Part shown: in pieces, positions 49,608-58,125 of the stretch
How positions within the stretch are numbered: the stretch's first letter is position 1
How the letters are laid out: each line of letters starts with the position of its first letter
Source of the DNA: an uncultured Christensenella sp.
GTDB taxonomy: Bacteria; Bacillota_A; Clostridia; Christensenellales; Borkfalkiaceae
DNA: 64,000 bases
Direction: 5' to 3'
Assembly (NCBI GenBank): GCA_910579295.1
Contig: CAJTTC010000002.1
Span: 107,604-171,603, forward strand
Made by a program: the position numbers and the translations under genes
Notes under the pieces: model-generated
The model's database searches: none
Told to the model about the DNA's origin: nothing
What the model saw: the letters and a program-made list of their open reading frames with translations, nothing else

Positions 49608-52436
49608 TTAATTGCCATTATTGCTATCTGTCGACATTTGAAGCACGATTTCTATAAGCTGTTTTAACGTGAGATCTTCAAGCTCTACGGAATGCTGTTC
49701 GGGCACTCCGTTATTATAGATAACATAGTTAAACGTTTTACCCTTAATGTTGGCGTCGATAAGTCCCGCGTCCTGCAACTCGCCGAGCTTTGCCCTGTAA
49801 ACGTTAGTCGCGCACTGATTGACCATATTGTTGAAGTTGTTTATGGTGTACGCCTTTTCGGCATTGCGCTCGTTTTCTGTATTGACGTCGTACCACTTAT
49901 AGAGCACAAACCGCCACATTCCGCGCGCCGCGCCGTAGGTATAATACCTTGTTTCGCCCTTGTCGTCGTAATCTTTCTGCGTGAGCGTGCCGGACGCGTC
50001 GTCCTTAGCCATACCCTCCTCTAAATCCTTTGAGTTCTTATCCGTCAGGTCAAAGCCGCCGCTCCCGTTCATTTCGTAGTACAGCCAATCGGAATTGAAG
50101 CCGACTATTTTCATCTTAGCGCCCTCTCCCGAATCGCTTCCGTAAGTGTAGTAAACGGTATTGCCGCGCGCCTCGAATTCTTCCTGCGTCAGTCTGCCTA
50201 CGCTTACGAACGAGCCTACGCGCGCGCCTTCCTCTACTTTGAGTACAAAATATTCATAATCGGGGTTAAAGTCTATGACTTCCATAGGGTCGGTGCCGTC
50301 GGGTAGCATATAAATCTCTTCGGCGTAAATGCTCTGGATAAGCAACGCGTCGATAGCCTCGGCGAGCTCGCTGACCTTGGTCCCGCGCAGCCCCCTGAGC
50401 AATGCGCTTCCGTTTATCTCGTCCTCGGTGAAAATATCCTCAATACCCATATTGGAAATCGTCTGTTCAAGTCCGTCGATAGGCGAATCTTTAATTGCTT
50501 TTAAAATGAGGTTATCGGTGTCCTCCAAGTCGATAACGTCGCCTATCGTCAAATCCTTGGTGAAATTGCCCATTCTTTCCGAAACGCCGTTGACTTTTGT
50601 GCCGCCGACGTTGACCCTGCGACCGTTCTCCACATACCAGACCGACGTAATAATCATCGAGCCGTCGCGCTCTTCGGTTGCAATATAGCAGTCCTTATCC
50701 GCGCCGCCGACGGTTATCTTGCCCGTATGAGTATAGCCGTTGTTGAGCTCGTCATAGCCCGTTCCGAACTTGACGCCCCTTGCGCCGTAGCCGAAGTATG
50801 TCATTATGCCGTCGTTGGCGTCTATATCGAGAAAAATCGTCATATCGAGGTTCTTCGTGAGCTCGGCTATTTCCTTTATCTTTACGCCCTCTATAATACT
50901 GCCGCTTGCGTCTATGACCTCAATAATAGTATCTCCGTCTACTCTTACGCTGACCACCCTTTCGTCCTCTTCGCCCTTATTATATATCGCCGAATAGAAG
51001 CCGTCCGAGGCGGGTTGCAGGTCGGATATGCGGTATGCAATGTATGCCATAACCTTGTTGTCGACGGTTACGTTATTTATGAACGTGCCCACTTCGAGGT
51101 CGTCCACGAGCTTGTTGAAATCGACTTCGCCGCGCATAAGCTCGCCCAAAGTAGTTTTGCCGAACACCTTGTAAGCCATGTCGCCGTTTTCCCCGAGCAC
51201 AGTATACGCGGGCACGGAATCGAGCGGCGCAAACGAATCGTTGACCAAATCGCCGAGAGTAAGCGCGTCGAGCTGAACGAGCTGTTTCGCGTTGTTTCTG
51301 AAATAATTCTTGCCGCAGACCGTCTTTATTTCATACTTTTCCGTATTTGCGTTCTTAACCGTATAGTAATAGTTGCGCGCATAATCGCCGTAGTAAGAAT
51401 ACCCCTCGAAGCGGTCGGAATAATCCGTATTATTTTCGTTGAGCGCGGCATATACCGCGTCGTAATCTATTACATAGTTGCCTTCGCCGTCGGGCTTAAC
51501 GACTATGAAATCGGTGTCGTCGCCGTATTCGAGCACGGACAGCGTTACGGTTTTCGCGTTGCTTCCGCTGCCCTCGCTAAACTCGAACGTGCCCTCTATG
51601 TACTCGGCTTCCTCTATGCCGTTCTCCGTTACTCTGCAAGGCACATAGTACAGCATATATTTGGAATAGCTGAATTCGCCGTCGTCCTCGTCCTTGGATA
51701 TGGGAGTCAGCCAGTCGTAGTTGTTGCCGAGGTTTTCGGGATATGCGCTCTTGCCGTTGACGGGAATTTCGCGGGAATAGCCCAGCTCGCTGTCGTACAC
51801 GTAGATATCGTACAGCACGGGAAATCTCAAATCGGCATTTTCCTCGCCGTCGCGCGCCGCAACTCCGCCGTAATAAACGCTCGAATACTCCGTTTCGGAG
51901 CCCATTAACAGCGATTTTACAATGAGGTTAGCGTCTTCGCCCGTCACCTGCGTTATATTTAACTTTTGAAGCAGAGCCGCCGTTTTAACGTTCATTAAGC
52001 TTTCGGAAAGCACCTGCGCAAGCCCGCTTAAAGGAGTGCTCTCAAACTCTTCGCGGTCGATTTCTATGTATCCGTCGATTGCGTTGTACACCATTCCGAG
52101 AAGCATATCCGTTGCGGGAATGAGCGCGGCGATGTCATCGAAGCTCTTGCCCAGCACCAAGACCTCGCCGTCCTTGTAAATAAGGTTCTGCAAGCCCGCA
52201 AACAATTCCTTTAAGTTGGAAGCGCCGCCGTTTTCCTTGTCGGTATTTATATATATGTAGTTGCCGTTTTTGTCGACGTTCTGAATATTAAATGTATTCA
52301 TCAGAGTATTCAGATCGGTATTGGTAACGTACCAGTACACGCCGAACACCGCGCCCACCTCCACCAAAATAGCAAACAGAAAGCCGAGCAGAAAAGATAT
52401 GATTGCAGTAAATAGCTTCGAGCCGCTTCTCGTCAT
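49608..52436 (-). CDS. 942-aa membrane-anchored extracytoplasmic protein, unknown function
   Basis: One N-terminal TM helix (about 9-36, LFTAIISFLLGFLFAILVEV) with the long remainder outside. The protein is acidic and rich in Tyr, Asn, Asp and Gly. A recurring unit is visible: a segment with a [TL]-[LI]-G-[DE]-[LV] start followed by a helix, as in LTLGDLVNDSFAP, TTLGELMRGEVDFNKLVD, LTIGDVIDLEDTDNLILK and LTLKQLIEIVLQM, and a hairpin with 'YYTYG' (two copies: NTVYYTYGSDSGEG and ETRYYTYGAARGM). No catalytic motif and no cysteines suited to disulfides. GGAGGTG precedes the ATG, and the gene has its own promoter. I know no named family; such long proteins appear lineage specific. Confidence 0.65.
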   Translation of the reverse strand: MTRSGSKLFTAIISFLLGFLFAILVEVGAVFGVYWYVTNTDLNTLMNTFNIQNVDKNGNYIYINTDKENGGASNLKELFAGLQNLIYKDGEVLVLGKSFDDIAALIPATDMLLGMVYNAIDGYIEIDREEFESTPLSGLAQVLSESLMNVKTAALLQKLNITQVTGEDANLIVKSLLMGSETEYSSVYYGGVAARDGEENADLRFPVLYDIYVYDSELGYSREIPVNGKSAYPENLGNNYDWLTPISKDEDDGEFSYSKYMLYYVPCRVTENGIEEAEYIEGTFEFSEGSGSNAKTVTLSVLEYGDDTDFIVVKPDGEGNYVIDYDAVYAALNENNTDYSDRFEGYSYYGDYARNYYYTVKNANTEKYEIKTVCGKNYFRNNAKQLVQLDALTLGDLVNDSFAPLDSVPAYTVLGENGDMAYKVFGKTTLGELMRGEVDFNKLVDDLEVGTFINNVTVDNKVMAYIAYRISDLQPASDGFYSAIYNKGEEDERVVSVRVDGDTIIEVIDASGSIIEGVKIKEIAELTKNLDMTIFLDIDANDGIMTYFGYGARGVKFGTGYDELNNGYTHTGKITVGGADKDCYIATEERDGSMIITSVWYVENGRRVNVGGTKVNGVSERMGNFTKDLTIGDVIDLEDTDNLILKAIKDSPIDGLEQTISNMGIEDIFTEDEINGSALLRGLRGTKVSELAEAIDALLIQSIYAEEIYMLPDGTDPMEVIDFNPDYEYFVLKVEEGARVGSFVSVGRLTQEEFEARGNTVYYTYGSDSGEGAKMKIVGFNSDWLYYEMNGSGGFDLTDKNSKDLEEGMAKDDASGTLTQKDYDDKGETRYYTYGAARGMWRFVLYKWYDVNTENERNAEKAYTINNFNNMVNQCATNVYRAKLGELQDAGLIDANIKGKTFNYVIYNNGVPEQHSVELEDLTLKQLIEIVLQMSTDSNNGN

Positions 52437-52489
52437 AATTCACCTCCGATTGCGGATAACCGCCGAGACAATAGATTATCTCGCACAAT

Positions 52490-52518
52490 ATTATACAATA
52501 CGCCGCCCCTAAAAGCAA
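52490..52518 (-). promoter_or_regulatory. promoter of the 942-aa protein gene
   Basis: On the minus strand TTGCTT (52518-52513), 17 bp, TATAAT (52495-52490). Confidence 0.6.
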
Positions 52519-52569
52519 CTGTTTTACAGCGCCGTCGGTTTGCCGCATATTGGGAAGCGCGGAACAATT

Positions 52570-53916
52570 TTACGCGCGCCTCGCAAGTGCGTAGCGTATG
52601 AGCCTATCCTTTTCGTTTGGAACGTTGCCGATAACGCACTCACCGAGCAGGAATTTTAGCGTTTTAGCCGTTTCGTTGGGGCATATTCCCGCGCCAATCA
52701 ATTCATCGCCCCTTACGGCAAGCTGCTTTATATTGAGCGGAACGCCCTCTTTAAGCATCTGAGCGTATATGTTTTTCCACTTAGCTACGCAGGGCGCGGG
52801 CGACAAAGCGTCCTTACACGCCGAATAATCGGACTGCTTCAAAAGCAGTAATTCCTGTAAAATATCGAAATGGCTGACAATAAATTTGCGCACTTTGTTT
52901 TCCGACGCGTCGCACCGCAAATCGTACATATGCCACCTTACAAGCTCGCACGTTCTCTCCGTTACCTTCTTCGGAACGCGCAACCGGGCGCATATTTCAG
53001 CCGCAATGCGCGCACCCTCCTCCTCGTGGCGCGCATATCTGCCGGTAGTCAGTTTGCAGTACGGCTTGCCCACGTCGTGTAAAAGCGCGGCAAGCCGGAT
53101 TGTCGGCGGAGCATATAAAACGCACCTTGCCGTATGTTCGAGCACGTCGTACGCGTGATAGTCCTCGCGCTGAGCCATTCCGTCGCCTGCGGCAAGCTCG
53201 GGCAGAATACAGCCGAGAACGCCCGTTTCTTTCAACAGCTTAATCCCTTTATATTGCCCGCCTTTTACGCCGTACTTTAAGTCTGCGGTCAGAATGTATT
53301 CCAGCTCCGTCCATATCCTTTCGGGCGCGATATCGGCGATTAGCCGACGGTTTTTATACGCGCCCGCTACACACTCCTCCGTGGGCGTAAAACCCGTCTG
53401 CGCGGCTATACGGCAGAGGCGCATAAGCCTTAGCCCGTCCTCACCGAACACCTTCTCGGCGGGAGCAACGGTCGTTATGCGTTTCGCCTCTATATCCTCG
53501 ATGCCGCCGAGCGGGTCGACGAAATTGTCGGCGGCGATATCGTAATACACCGCGTTGCACTTGAAATCGCGGCGGAGCGCGTCGCTGACGATATCGTTCG
53601 TAAAAAATACTTCCGCGGGTGAATGCCGTCCGCGCACGTATCTGTCCGTGCGGAACGAAGTGAACTCACAGTCCGAGCCGTCGAAGGTCATACGCACCGT
53701 GCCCGTATTTTTATACGCCGCGCCGACTTTAAACCCGACAGCCTCGGCTATCGCGCCGACTTCCTCCGCGGCAACGGGTGCGCAAATATCCCAATCCGTT
53801 GCGCCTTCCGCAAAGAGTCCTGAGATAAAGTCGCGGCAAGCGCCCCCGACAACGTAAAGCGGAGCGCTCAGTTTATTTGCAAAAGTTTTAAGTTTTTCGG
53901 GAATTATACTGTTCAT
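52570..53916 (-). CDS. cca: CCA tRNA nucleotidyltransferase with HD domain
   Basis: A 448-aa class II nucleotidyltransferase that adds or repairs the 3'-CCA of tRNAs. The head domain has VVGGACRDFISG and TDWDICAP with the catalytic Asp pair, then the RRDF motif in DALRRDFKCNAVYYD, and the ERIWTELEYILTA neck segment. The C-terminal half contains a HD domain (LAALLHDVGKPYC, near residue 255), seen in many Gram-positive Cca proteins. Encoded tRNAs in this window already carry CCA, so its role may be mainly repair. It stands alone, divergent from the lipid kinase. Confidence 0.93.
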   Translation of the reverse strand: MNSIIPEKLKTFANKLSAPLYVVGGACRDFISGLFAEGATDWDICAPVAAEEVGAIAEAVGFKVGAAYKNTGTVRMTFDGSDCEFTSFRTDRYVRGRHSPAEVFFTNDIVSDALRRDFKCNAVYYDIAADNFVDPLGGIEDIEAKRITTVAPAEKVFGEDGLRLMRLCRIAAQTGFTPTEECVAGAYKNRRLIADIAPERIWTELEYILTADLKYGVKGGQYKGIKLLKETGVLGCILPELAAGDGMAQREDYHAYDVLEHTARCVLYAPPTIRLAALLHDVGKPYCKLTTGRYARHEEEGARIAAEICARLRVPKKVTERTCELVRWHMYDLRCDASENKVRKFIVSHFDILQELLLLKQSDYSACKDALSPAPCVAKWKNIYAQMLKEGVPLNIKQLAVRGDELIGAGICPNETAKTLKFLLGECVIGNVPNEKDRLIRYALARRA

Positions 53917-53984
53917 AAACCTCTATAAAGCTTTAATTAGCAAAAATTTTCAAGCTTAAACATTATAGCAGATTTATAAAACTA

Positions 53985-54013
53985 TTGCAAATCTCGTTTT
54001 AATATTGTATAAT
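53985..54013 (+). promoter_or_regulatory. promoter of the lipid kinase operon
   Basis: TTGCAA (53985-53990), 17 bp, TATAAT (54008-54013). Confidence 0.7.
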
Positions 54014-54068
54014 TATTTTTGGAACGGTATGCCCGCAAGGCGTGCGCCGACCCTTTACGGAGAGAGAA

Positions 54069-54956
54069 ATGTACCACCTTATTATAAACGGTTACAATGT
54101 GGATGAAAATGCGCAAAGCAAACTCGATACGGTTGAAGAGATCTTTCGCATTGCCGGCAAGGAGCTTAAAATACATAAGACGGAACACGCGGGACACGCC
54201 AGAGAGATAGCGTCCGCACTTACATCCGACGGTGAGTTCGCCCACCTTATAGCAATGGGCGGAGACGGCACTCTGCACGAGGTATTAAACGGCATAAAGA
54301 ACGTTGAAAACTGCACTTTGGGACTTATCCCCCTCGGCTCGGGCAACGACTTTGCAGAATCGGCGGGAGTACCTTTGGACGTTAAATCGGCAGCTGAAAC
54401 CATTGTATTCCGCGCTCCCGTGGCAATCGACTTTATAGAAACGGAGAGCGGGCTGAGAAGCATAAACGCTATCGGAATGGGCATTGACGTGGACGTTTTA
54501 CAGCGCGCGTACAGCGGAAAAAACAAGGGCAAAAAGAAATACTTCAAGGCGTTTTTGCAGAGTCTGAAATACTATAAGGCTTCGACTTACAGAGCGAGCT
54601 GGGACGGCGGCGAGGAACGCGAATACACGGGTATAATCGCCTGTCTTGGCAACGGCAGGCAAATCGGCGGGGGCATTAAGCTCTTTCCCGAAGCGGAAAT
54701 AGACGACGGCTATATGGATTTGCTTGTGGTAGACTACCTCTCACGCTTCCGCACGCTCGTTGCATTTATAAAGCTTTCTATGGGCAAGGTAAACAGCGTT
54801 AAGGAAGTAACTCATGTAAAATGCAAGAGCGCGCGCTTTACCCCCGTAGGCGGCGACGTGCCCGTTCAGGCGGAGGGAGAAATTTACAACAACGTCGTTC
54901 TGCACGCGCACATCGTCAGCGGCAAACTGAAATTTTATCTGCCCCGCCACGTTTAA
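54069..54956 (+). CDS. diacylglycerol/lipid kinase family protein
   Basis: A 295-aa kinase of the YegS/BmrU/DgkB family, which phosphorylates lipids with ATP on the inner membrane face. The start at 54069 has GGAGAGAGAA upstream and gives MYHLIINGYNVDEN; the nucleotide-binding motif LIAMGGDGTLHEVLNGI and LGLIPLGSGNDFAES are typical. IGMGIDVDVLQ and the C-terminal GEVPVQAEGE-like strand (here GGDVPVQAEGEIY) complete the fold. A SpoIIE-type phosphatase gene follows 29 bp later. The lipid substrate (diacylglycerol, sphingosine or undecaprenol-like) is not determinable. Confidence 0.9.
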   Translation: MYHLIINGYNVDENAQSKLDTVEEIFRIAGKELKIHKTEHAGHAREIASALTSDGEFAHLIAMGGDGTLHEVLNGIKNVENCTLGLIPLGSGNDFAESAGVPLDVKSAAETIVFRAPVAIDFIETESGLRSINAIGMGIDVDVLQRAYSGKNKGKKKYFKAFLQSLKYYKASTYRASWDGGEEREYTGIIACLGNGRQIGGGIKLFPEAEIDDGYMDLLVVDYLSRFRTLVAFIKLSMGKVNSVKEVTHVKCKSARFTPVGGDVPVQAEGEIYNNVVLHAHIVSGKLKFYLPRHV

Positions 54957-54985
54957 ATTGATTTCGGAACGTAGATTTATATCAT

Positions 54986-56053
54986 ATGATTGAAAAGTTT
55001 TACAGACGCATTATCGACGGAGTGCCGTCGGCAATAATCGTCGTAGACCAAAACTTAAAAGCCGTATTTTCAAACGCTAACTTCAAACTGCTGTTCGGGC
55101 GGGAGTTTAAGCGCGCTACTTTGGGCAGCGCCGTGAATTGCGCCAACGATTGCAAGCGGTGCGGCAAGAGCGACTGCGCGCACAACTGCTCGCTTATTTC
55201 GGCGTTCGAGGATTCCTTTTATTCGAACAGAGAGATTTCGCGACGCATATTTTTAAAGCTCGGCGGAGAGGAGCGGCGCGACGTCGCTTTCTCCATAACC
55301 GTAAAGCCGTTGGGCGAAGGGCTGTGTATGGGGGTCATCGACGACGCGTTGGAGCTTGAAATCGCGCGCGAATTGCAGACCGCCAAGAGCATACAGCAAC
55401 GCCTTTTACCCGCGGGCAAGTGGGCAGGCGGAAAGAGATATTCGTATCTGTATATTCCCTGCCGCGATATCGGCGGCGACCTTCCCGAAGTGTTCACGGT
55501 GGAAAATTCCGCTTGCGGAGTTATCGCCGACGTTTCGGGCAAGGGCATTTCGGCGGGTATGCTAACGGCGTTTGTAAAGGCGGCTTACGACAAGAGCGCT
55601 TACTCCCCCGCCGCCGCTATTTCCGCGCTTTCATACAAATTTGCCGAGCTCAATTTAGACGAAAGAAACTATATAACCGTTGCCGCCGCGCGCATTGATA
55701 AGGACAGCATAACCTACTCTATGGCGGGGCACAACGTCCCCATTCTGTTGAAGTCGGGAGGAGGCATAACGCGCATTATGCTCAACTCGCCGCCCGTATC
55801 CAACTGGTTCGGCAACGCGCAGTATTTCGAGGATACTATCGGGTATAAGAGCGGGGATATCCTCGTTTTACTTACCGACGGCGTTACGGAGAGTAAAAAC
55901 CGTTACGGCGAAATGTTCGGCGTGGACGGGGCGATTAAAACGCTGTCGCTCTCGCGTACGGGCGAAGAATTTATTAAAAATCTGGAAACTAATTTAAAGA
56001 GCTTTTGCGGCGAGCTACACGACGACGTTACGGCAATCGCCTTCGACCTATAA
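54986..56053 (+). CDS. PAS + SpoIIE-type PP2C serine phosphatase with Cys-rich sensor
   Basis: A 355-aa cytoplasmic phosphatase. The N-terminal PAS domain (about 5-120) starts DGVPSAIIVVDQNLKAVFSN and contains a cysteine cluster, CANDCKRCGKSDCAHNC, in the loop after the first helices. The phosphatase domain (about 125-355) has the linker helix ELQTAKSIQQRLLPAG, the metal Asp in CRDIGGDLPEVF (the usual Tyr-Tyr/Phe-Asp after GGD is changed), VIADVSGKGISAGMLTA, LVLLTDGVTES and the end DDVTAIAFDL. SpoIIE/RsbU enzymes remove phosphate from anti-sigma-factor antagonists. Cys-clustered PAS domains next to such phosphatases are known around sensory [FeFe]-hydrogenases, so redox or iron-sulphur sensing is plausible. 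No antagonist gene is near. Confidence 0.85.
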   Translation: MIEKFYRRIIDGVPSAIIVVDQNLKAVFSNANFKLLFGREFKRATLGSAVNCANDCKRCGKSDCAHNCSLISAFEDSFYSNREISRRIFLKLGGEERRDVAFSITVKPLGEGLCMGVIDDALELEIARELQTAKSIQQRLLPAGKWAGGKRYSYLYIPCRDIGGDLPEVFTVENSACGVIADVSGKGISAGMLTAFVKAAYDKSAYSPAAAISALSYKFAELNLDERNYITVAAARIDKDSITYSMAGHNVPILLKSGGGITRIMLNSPPVSNWFGNAQYFEDTIGYKSGDILVLLTDGVTESKNRYGEMFGVDGAIKTLSLSRTGEEFIKNLETNLKSFCGELHDDVTAIAFDL

Positions 56054-56082
56054 GACGGGCGCATAGCTTTACTTCAAAACTC

Positions 56083-56122
56083 AATTCCCCTTGCAACTTG
56101 TATAAGTCGCAAGGGGAATTTT
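56083..56122 (+). terminator. terminator of the lipid kinase/phosphatase operon
   Basis: AATTCCCCTTGC (56083-56094) pairs perfectly with GCAAGGGGAATT (56109-56120), with an inner ACTT/AAGT pair and TT following. Confidence 0.75.
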
Positions 56123-56133
56123 AATTTACGGAT

Positions 56134-56808
56134 TTAAATTGATAATAAGGCGGCAAGCTCGTAATAGTCGGAAACTATTTTATTCTGCGGCAGAAACGCC
56201 GACAGCCGCTTGCGCTTTAAAGGCGTGGGCGCCATACCTAAAAATTCGCACCCCGCATTGACCGCGCATTCGTAATCGCGTTGGGTATCGCCGACAAACA
56301 GCAGGTCTTTAAGCGGACAGTTTAAAGCTTTTGCCGTTATTTCAAGCGAATGTGTGTGCGGCTTCATCAGCTCGGGCTGAGCAGGTTCTCGCCCCGCGAC
56401 AGGCACCTCCGCTTCGGGAATGCGCCGTTCGAGAAAGGCTTTTACGCACTCCGCCGAATTGTTTGTGGCAACGCCGACTTTGACGCCGCGCTTTATGAGC
56501 TTGGCGAACACCTCTTCAACGCCGTAAACACTCTCCGCGCCCTCAACCGCTTCAAGCTCAGCCGCCGTCAGAATACCGTCGGACTCCCTGTATGCCGCCT
56601 CCCTTGTTTCGCCCGCGACCGTCTGACGGGCAATTTCCGCAAACACTTCGAAAGCGTCCAACGCACAGTCAAAATCAACCCCGAATTTTTTTACCGCTTC
56701 CGACAGCTTGCGCGCCGTAGCTTTAAGGTCGTAATTTTTAAACACCCTGCACATAGTACCGTCGAAGTCGAACGCTATGCAAATTTGTTTCACTTTTCCG
56801 CTATCCAT
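56134..56808 (-). CDS. HAD-superfamily phosphatase
   Basis: A 224-aa haloacid-dehalogenase-like hydrolase of the phosphoglycolate-phosphatase type. The nucleophile motif is AFDFDGTMCRVF, motif II is VGVATNNSAE, motif III has the lysine in MKPHTHS, and motif IV is LLFVGDTQRDYECAVNAG. The helical cap lies between motifs I and II. It is the last gene of the TIR operon: its start overlaps the TIR-NagB stop by 19 bp, so the two are translationally coupled. A GTG at about codon 6 with a better ribosome binding site is an alternative start. Its substrate may be a sugar or nucleotide phosphate connected with its neighbour. Confidence 0.87.
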   Translation of the reverse strand: MDSGKVKQICIAFDFDGTMCRVFKNYDLKATARKLSEAVKKFGVDFDCALDAFEVFAEIARQTVAGETREAAYRESDGILTAAELEAVEGAESVYGVEEVFAKLIKRGVKVGVATNNSAECVKAFLERRIPEAEVPVAGREPAQPELMKPHTHSLEITAKALNCPLKDLLFVGDTQRDYECAVNAGCEFLGMAPTPLKRKRLSAFLPQNKIVSDYYELAALLSI

Positions 56809-58079
56809 TCAGCCGCCTCTCTTGCGTTTTTACCGATAACGGACGCCTCTGTAAGCCGAGCCTCCCGCACGACGCTCTCGGTGGTAAGCACGTATGCATT
56901 GCCGTGACGTTGAAGCAAAGTCGCGGGGATACCCGCCGTTATCGGGCCGTTGAATAACCGACTTAAAATGTTGGCTTTTTGTATATCGAATGCGAGAATG
57001 AGCAATATTCCCGCAGACAGAGCCGTGCCCATACCCACGGTTATTATAGATTTTGACGGTTGGTTGGGGTCGATATATTTTTTACTGTTTTCTCCCACCT
57101 CTACAATCCGCGGCGCGTCGCTGATAATGTCGTCGATTTCGTTATACGTTCCCACTTCATACGCGAGGACTTCACCTATCGGCGAGAGTGAAACGCCGTG
57201 AACCGAGGGCGGGTAACTGCGGATAAGCTTTTGCGCCTTTTTCAACGGATCGCTGTCCGTGTATATTCCCGAGAGCAGGTTGATTTGTCCCTTATCGGGT
57301 TGCTTACCCTGCCGCTCCAACGGCTCTATTAAAGTCTCGTATATGTGTCGGGTTCTGCTCGTATCGTGCTCGCTCCATACCCCGAACGTTTCCGTATCGG
57401 ATATGATTTGCGCCTCGCCGAACGGACAGCCCTCGTACTCGTTTGCAATGCGCAGCATAGCGCGGAAAATTGCCGTAGCGCTCCTCCCCGTGGGAAGTAT
57501 GACCGACGAATCGGGGTGCGCGTGCGCCGCGTCGAAGTACACCCTTGCCGCACACTCAGCCGCCTCTCTCTCGTCCTTAAACGCGAGAATGCCCTTCGCC
57601 CAGTTGTTTAATGACTGAGCGGGCGTTTCGGCATTTTCCGACCGCTCGATTTTTTCCTTTGTAAACCCGTCCGCGTCCAGAAGCCTGATATCGCTTATCA
57701 GCTTTTCCAGCGTAGCGTCGCGAGTATCGAGCCAATCGAGCCACTGAGTAGAAGTAAGATAATAGCTTAAATTGTTCGGCTCTACGCGCTCCACCCTCAG
57801 CCAGAAAACGGGCTTTTTATACTTGTCGGCAAGAGCAAGCTCGCGCTTGACGTGTATGCTTGCGTCCGCCTGAGCGCAGAAGAGCAACACGACTGCTTTG
57901 CAATTTTTGATTGCCTCGCATATAGCCTCGTCCCACTGCACTCCCGTATGTATGCTGTCACGCGCATACCATGAGGTAAGCCCGCGCCGCCCCAAATACT
58001 TGGCAAGATGCGCGGCAAGCTCAACCGTGCTTGAATGATAACTTAAAAATATCTGAGCGTGTTTCTTGTTTCCCGCCAT
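56790..58079 (-). CDS. TIR domain fused to a NagB/GlmD-like (isomerase-fold) domain
   Basis: A 429-aa fusion. Residues about 7-125 form a TIR domain: AQIFLSYHSS, a WYARDSIHTGVQWDEAI segment, and SIHVKRELALADKYKKPVF with Glu80 in the position of the catalytic glutamate of NAD-cleaving TIR domains. Residues about 155-425 resemble glucosamine-6-phosphate deaminase: SVILPTGRSATAIFRAML (phosphate loop), SDTETFGV in place of LDEY, and IITVGMGTALSAGILLILAF, then NGPITAGIPATLLQRHGNAY. The catalytic DGHIAFNE motif is replaced by PIGEVLAYE, so the fold is probably a ligand sensor and not an enzyme. Start at 58079 is chosen over 58091 because GGAGAGG precedes it. The gene follows a two-component system and overlaps a phosphatase gene. 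Confidence 0.82.
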   Translation of the reverse strand: MAGNKKHAQIFLSYHSSTVELAAHLAKYLGRRGLTSWYARDSIHTGVQWDEAICEAIKNCKAVVLLFCAQADASIHVKRELALADKYKKPVFWLRVERVEPNNLSYYLTSTQWLDWLDTRDATLEKLISDIRLLDADGFTKEKIERSENAETPAQSLNNWAKGILAFKDEREAAECAARVYFDAAHAHPDSSVILPTGRSATAIFRAMLRIANEYEGCPFGEAQIISDTETFGVWSEHDTSRTRHIYETLIEPLERQGKQPDKGQINLLSGIYTDSDPLKKAQKLIRSYPPSVHGVSLSPIGEVLAYEVGTYNEIDDIISDAPRIVEVGENSKKYIDPNQPSKSIITVGMGTALSAGILLILAFDIQKANILSRLFNGPITAGIPATLLQRHGNAYVLTTESVVREARLTEASVIGKNAREAAEWIAEK

Positions 58080-58125
58080 AGTCCTCTCCATAACAGACGC
58101 TTTACCCGCCGCGCACTGTATAGCG

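Noticed and set aside
50727..51908. A 393-aa plus-strand open frame inside the 942-aa gene
   Set aside because: It has no start signal or recognisable domain and lies opposite a gene with a good promoter, ribosome binding site and TM anchor.
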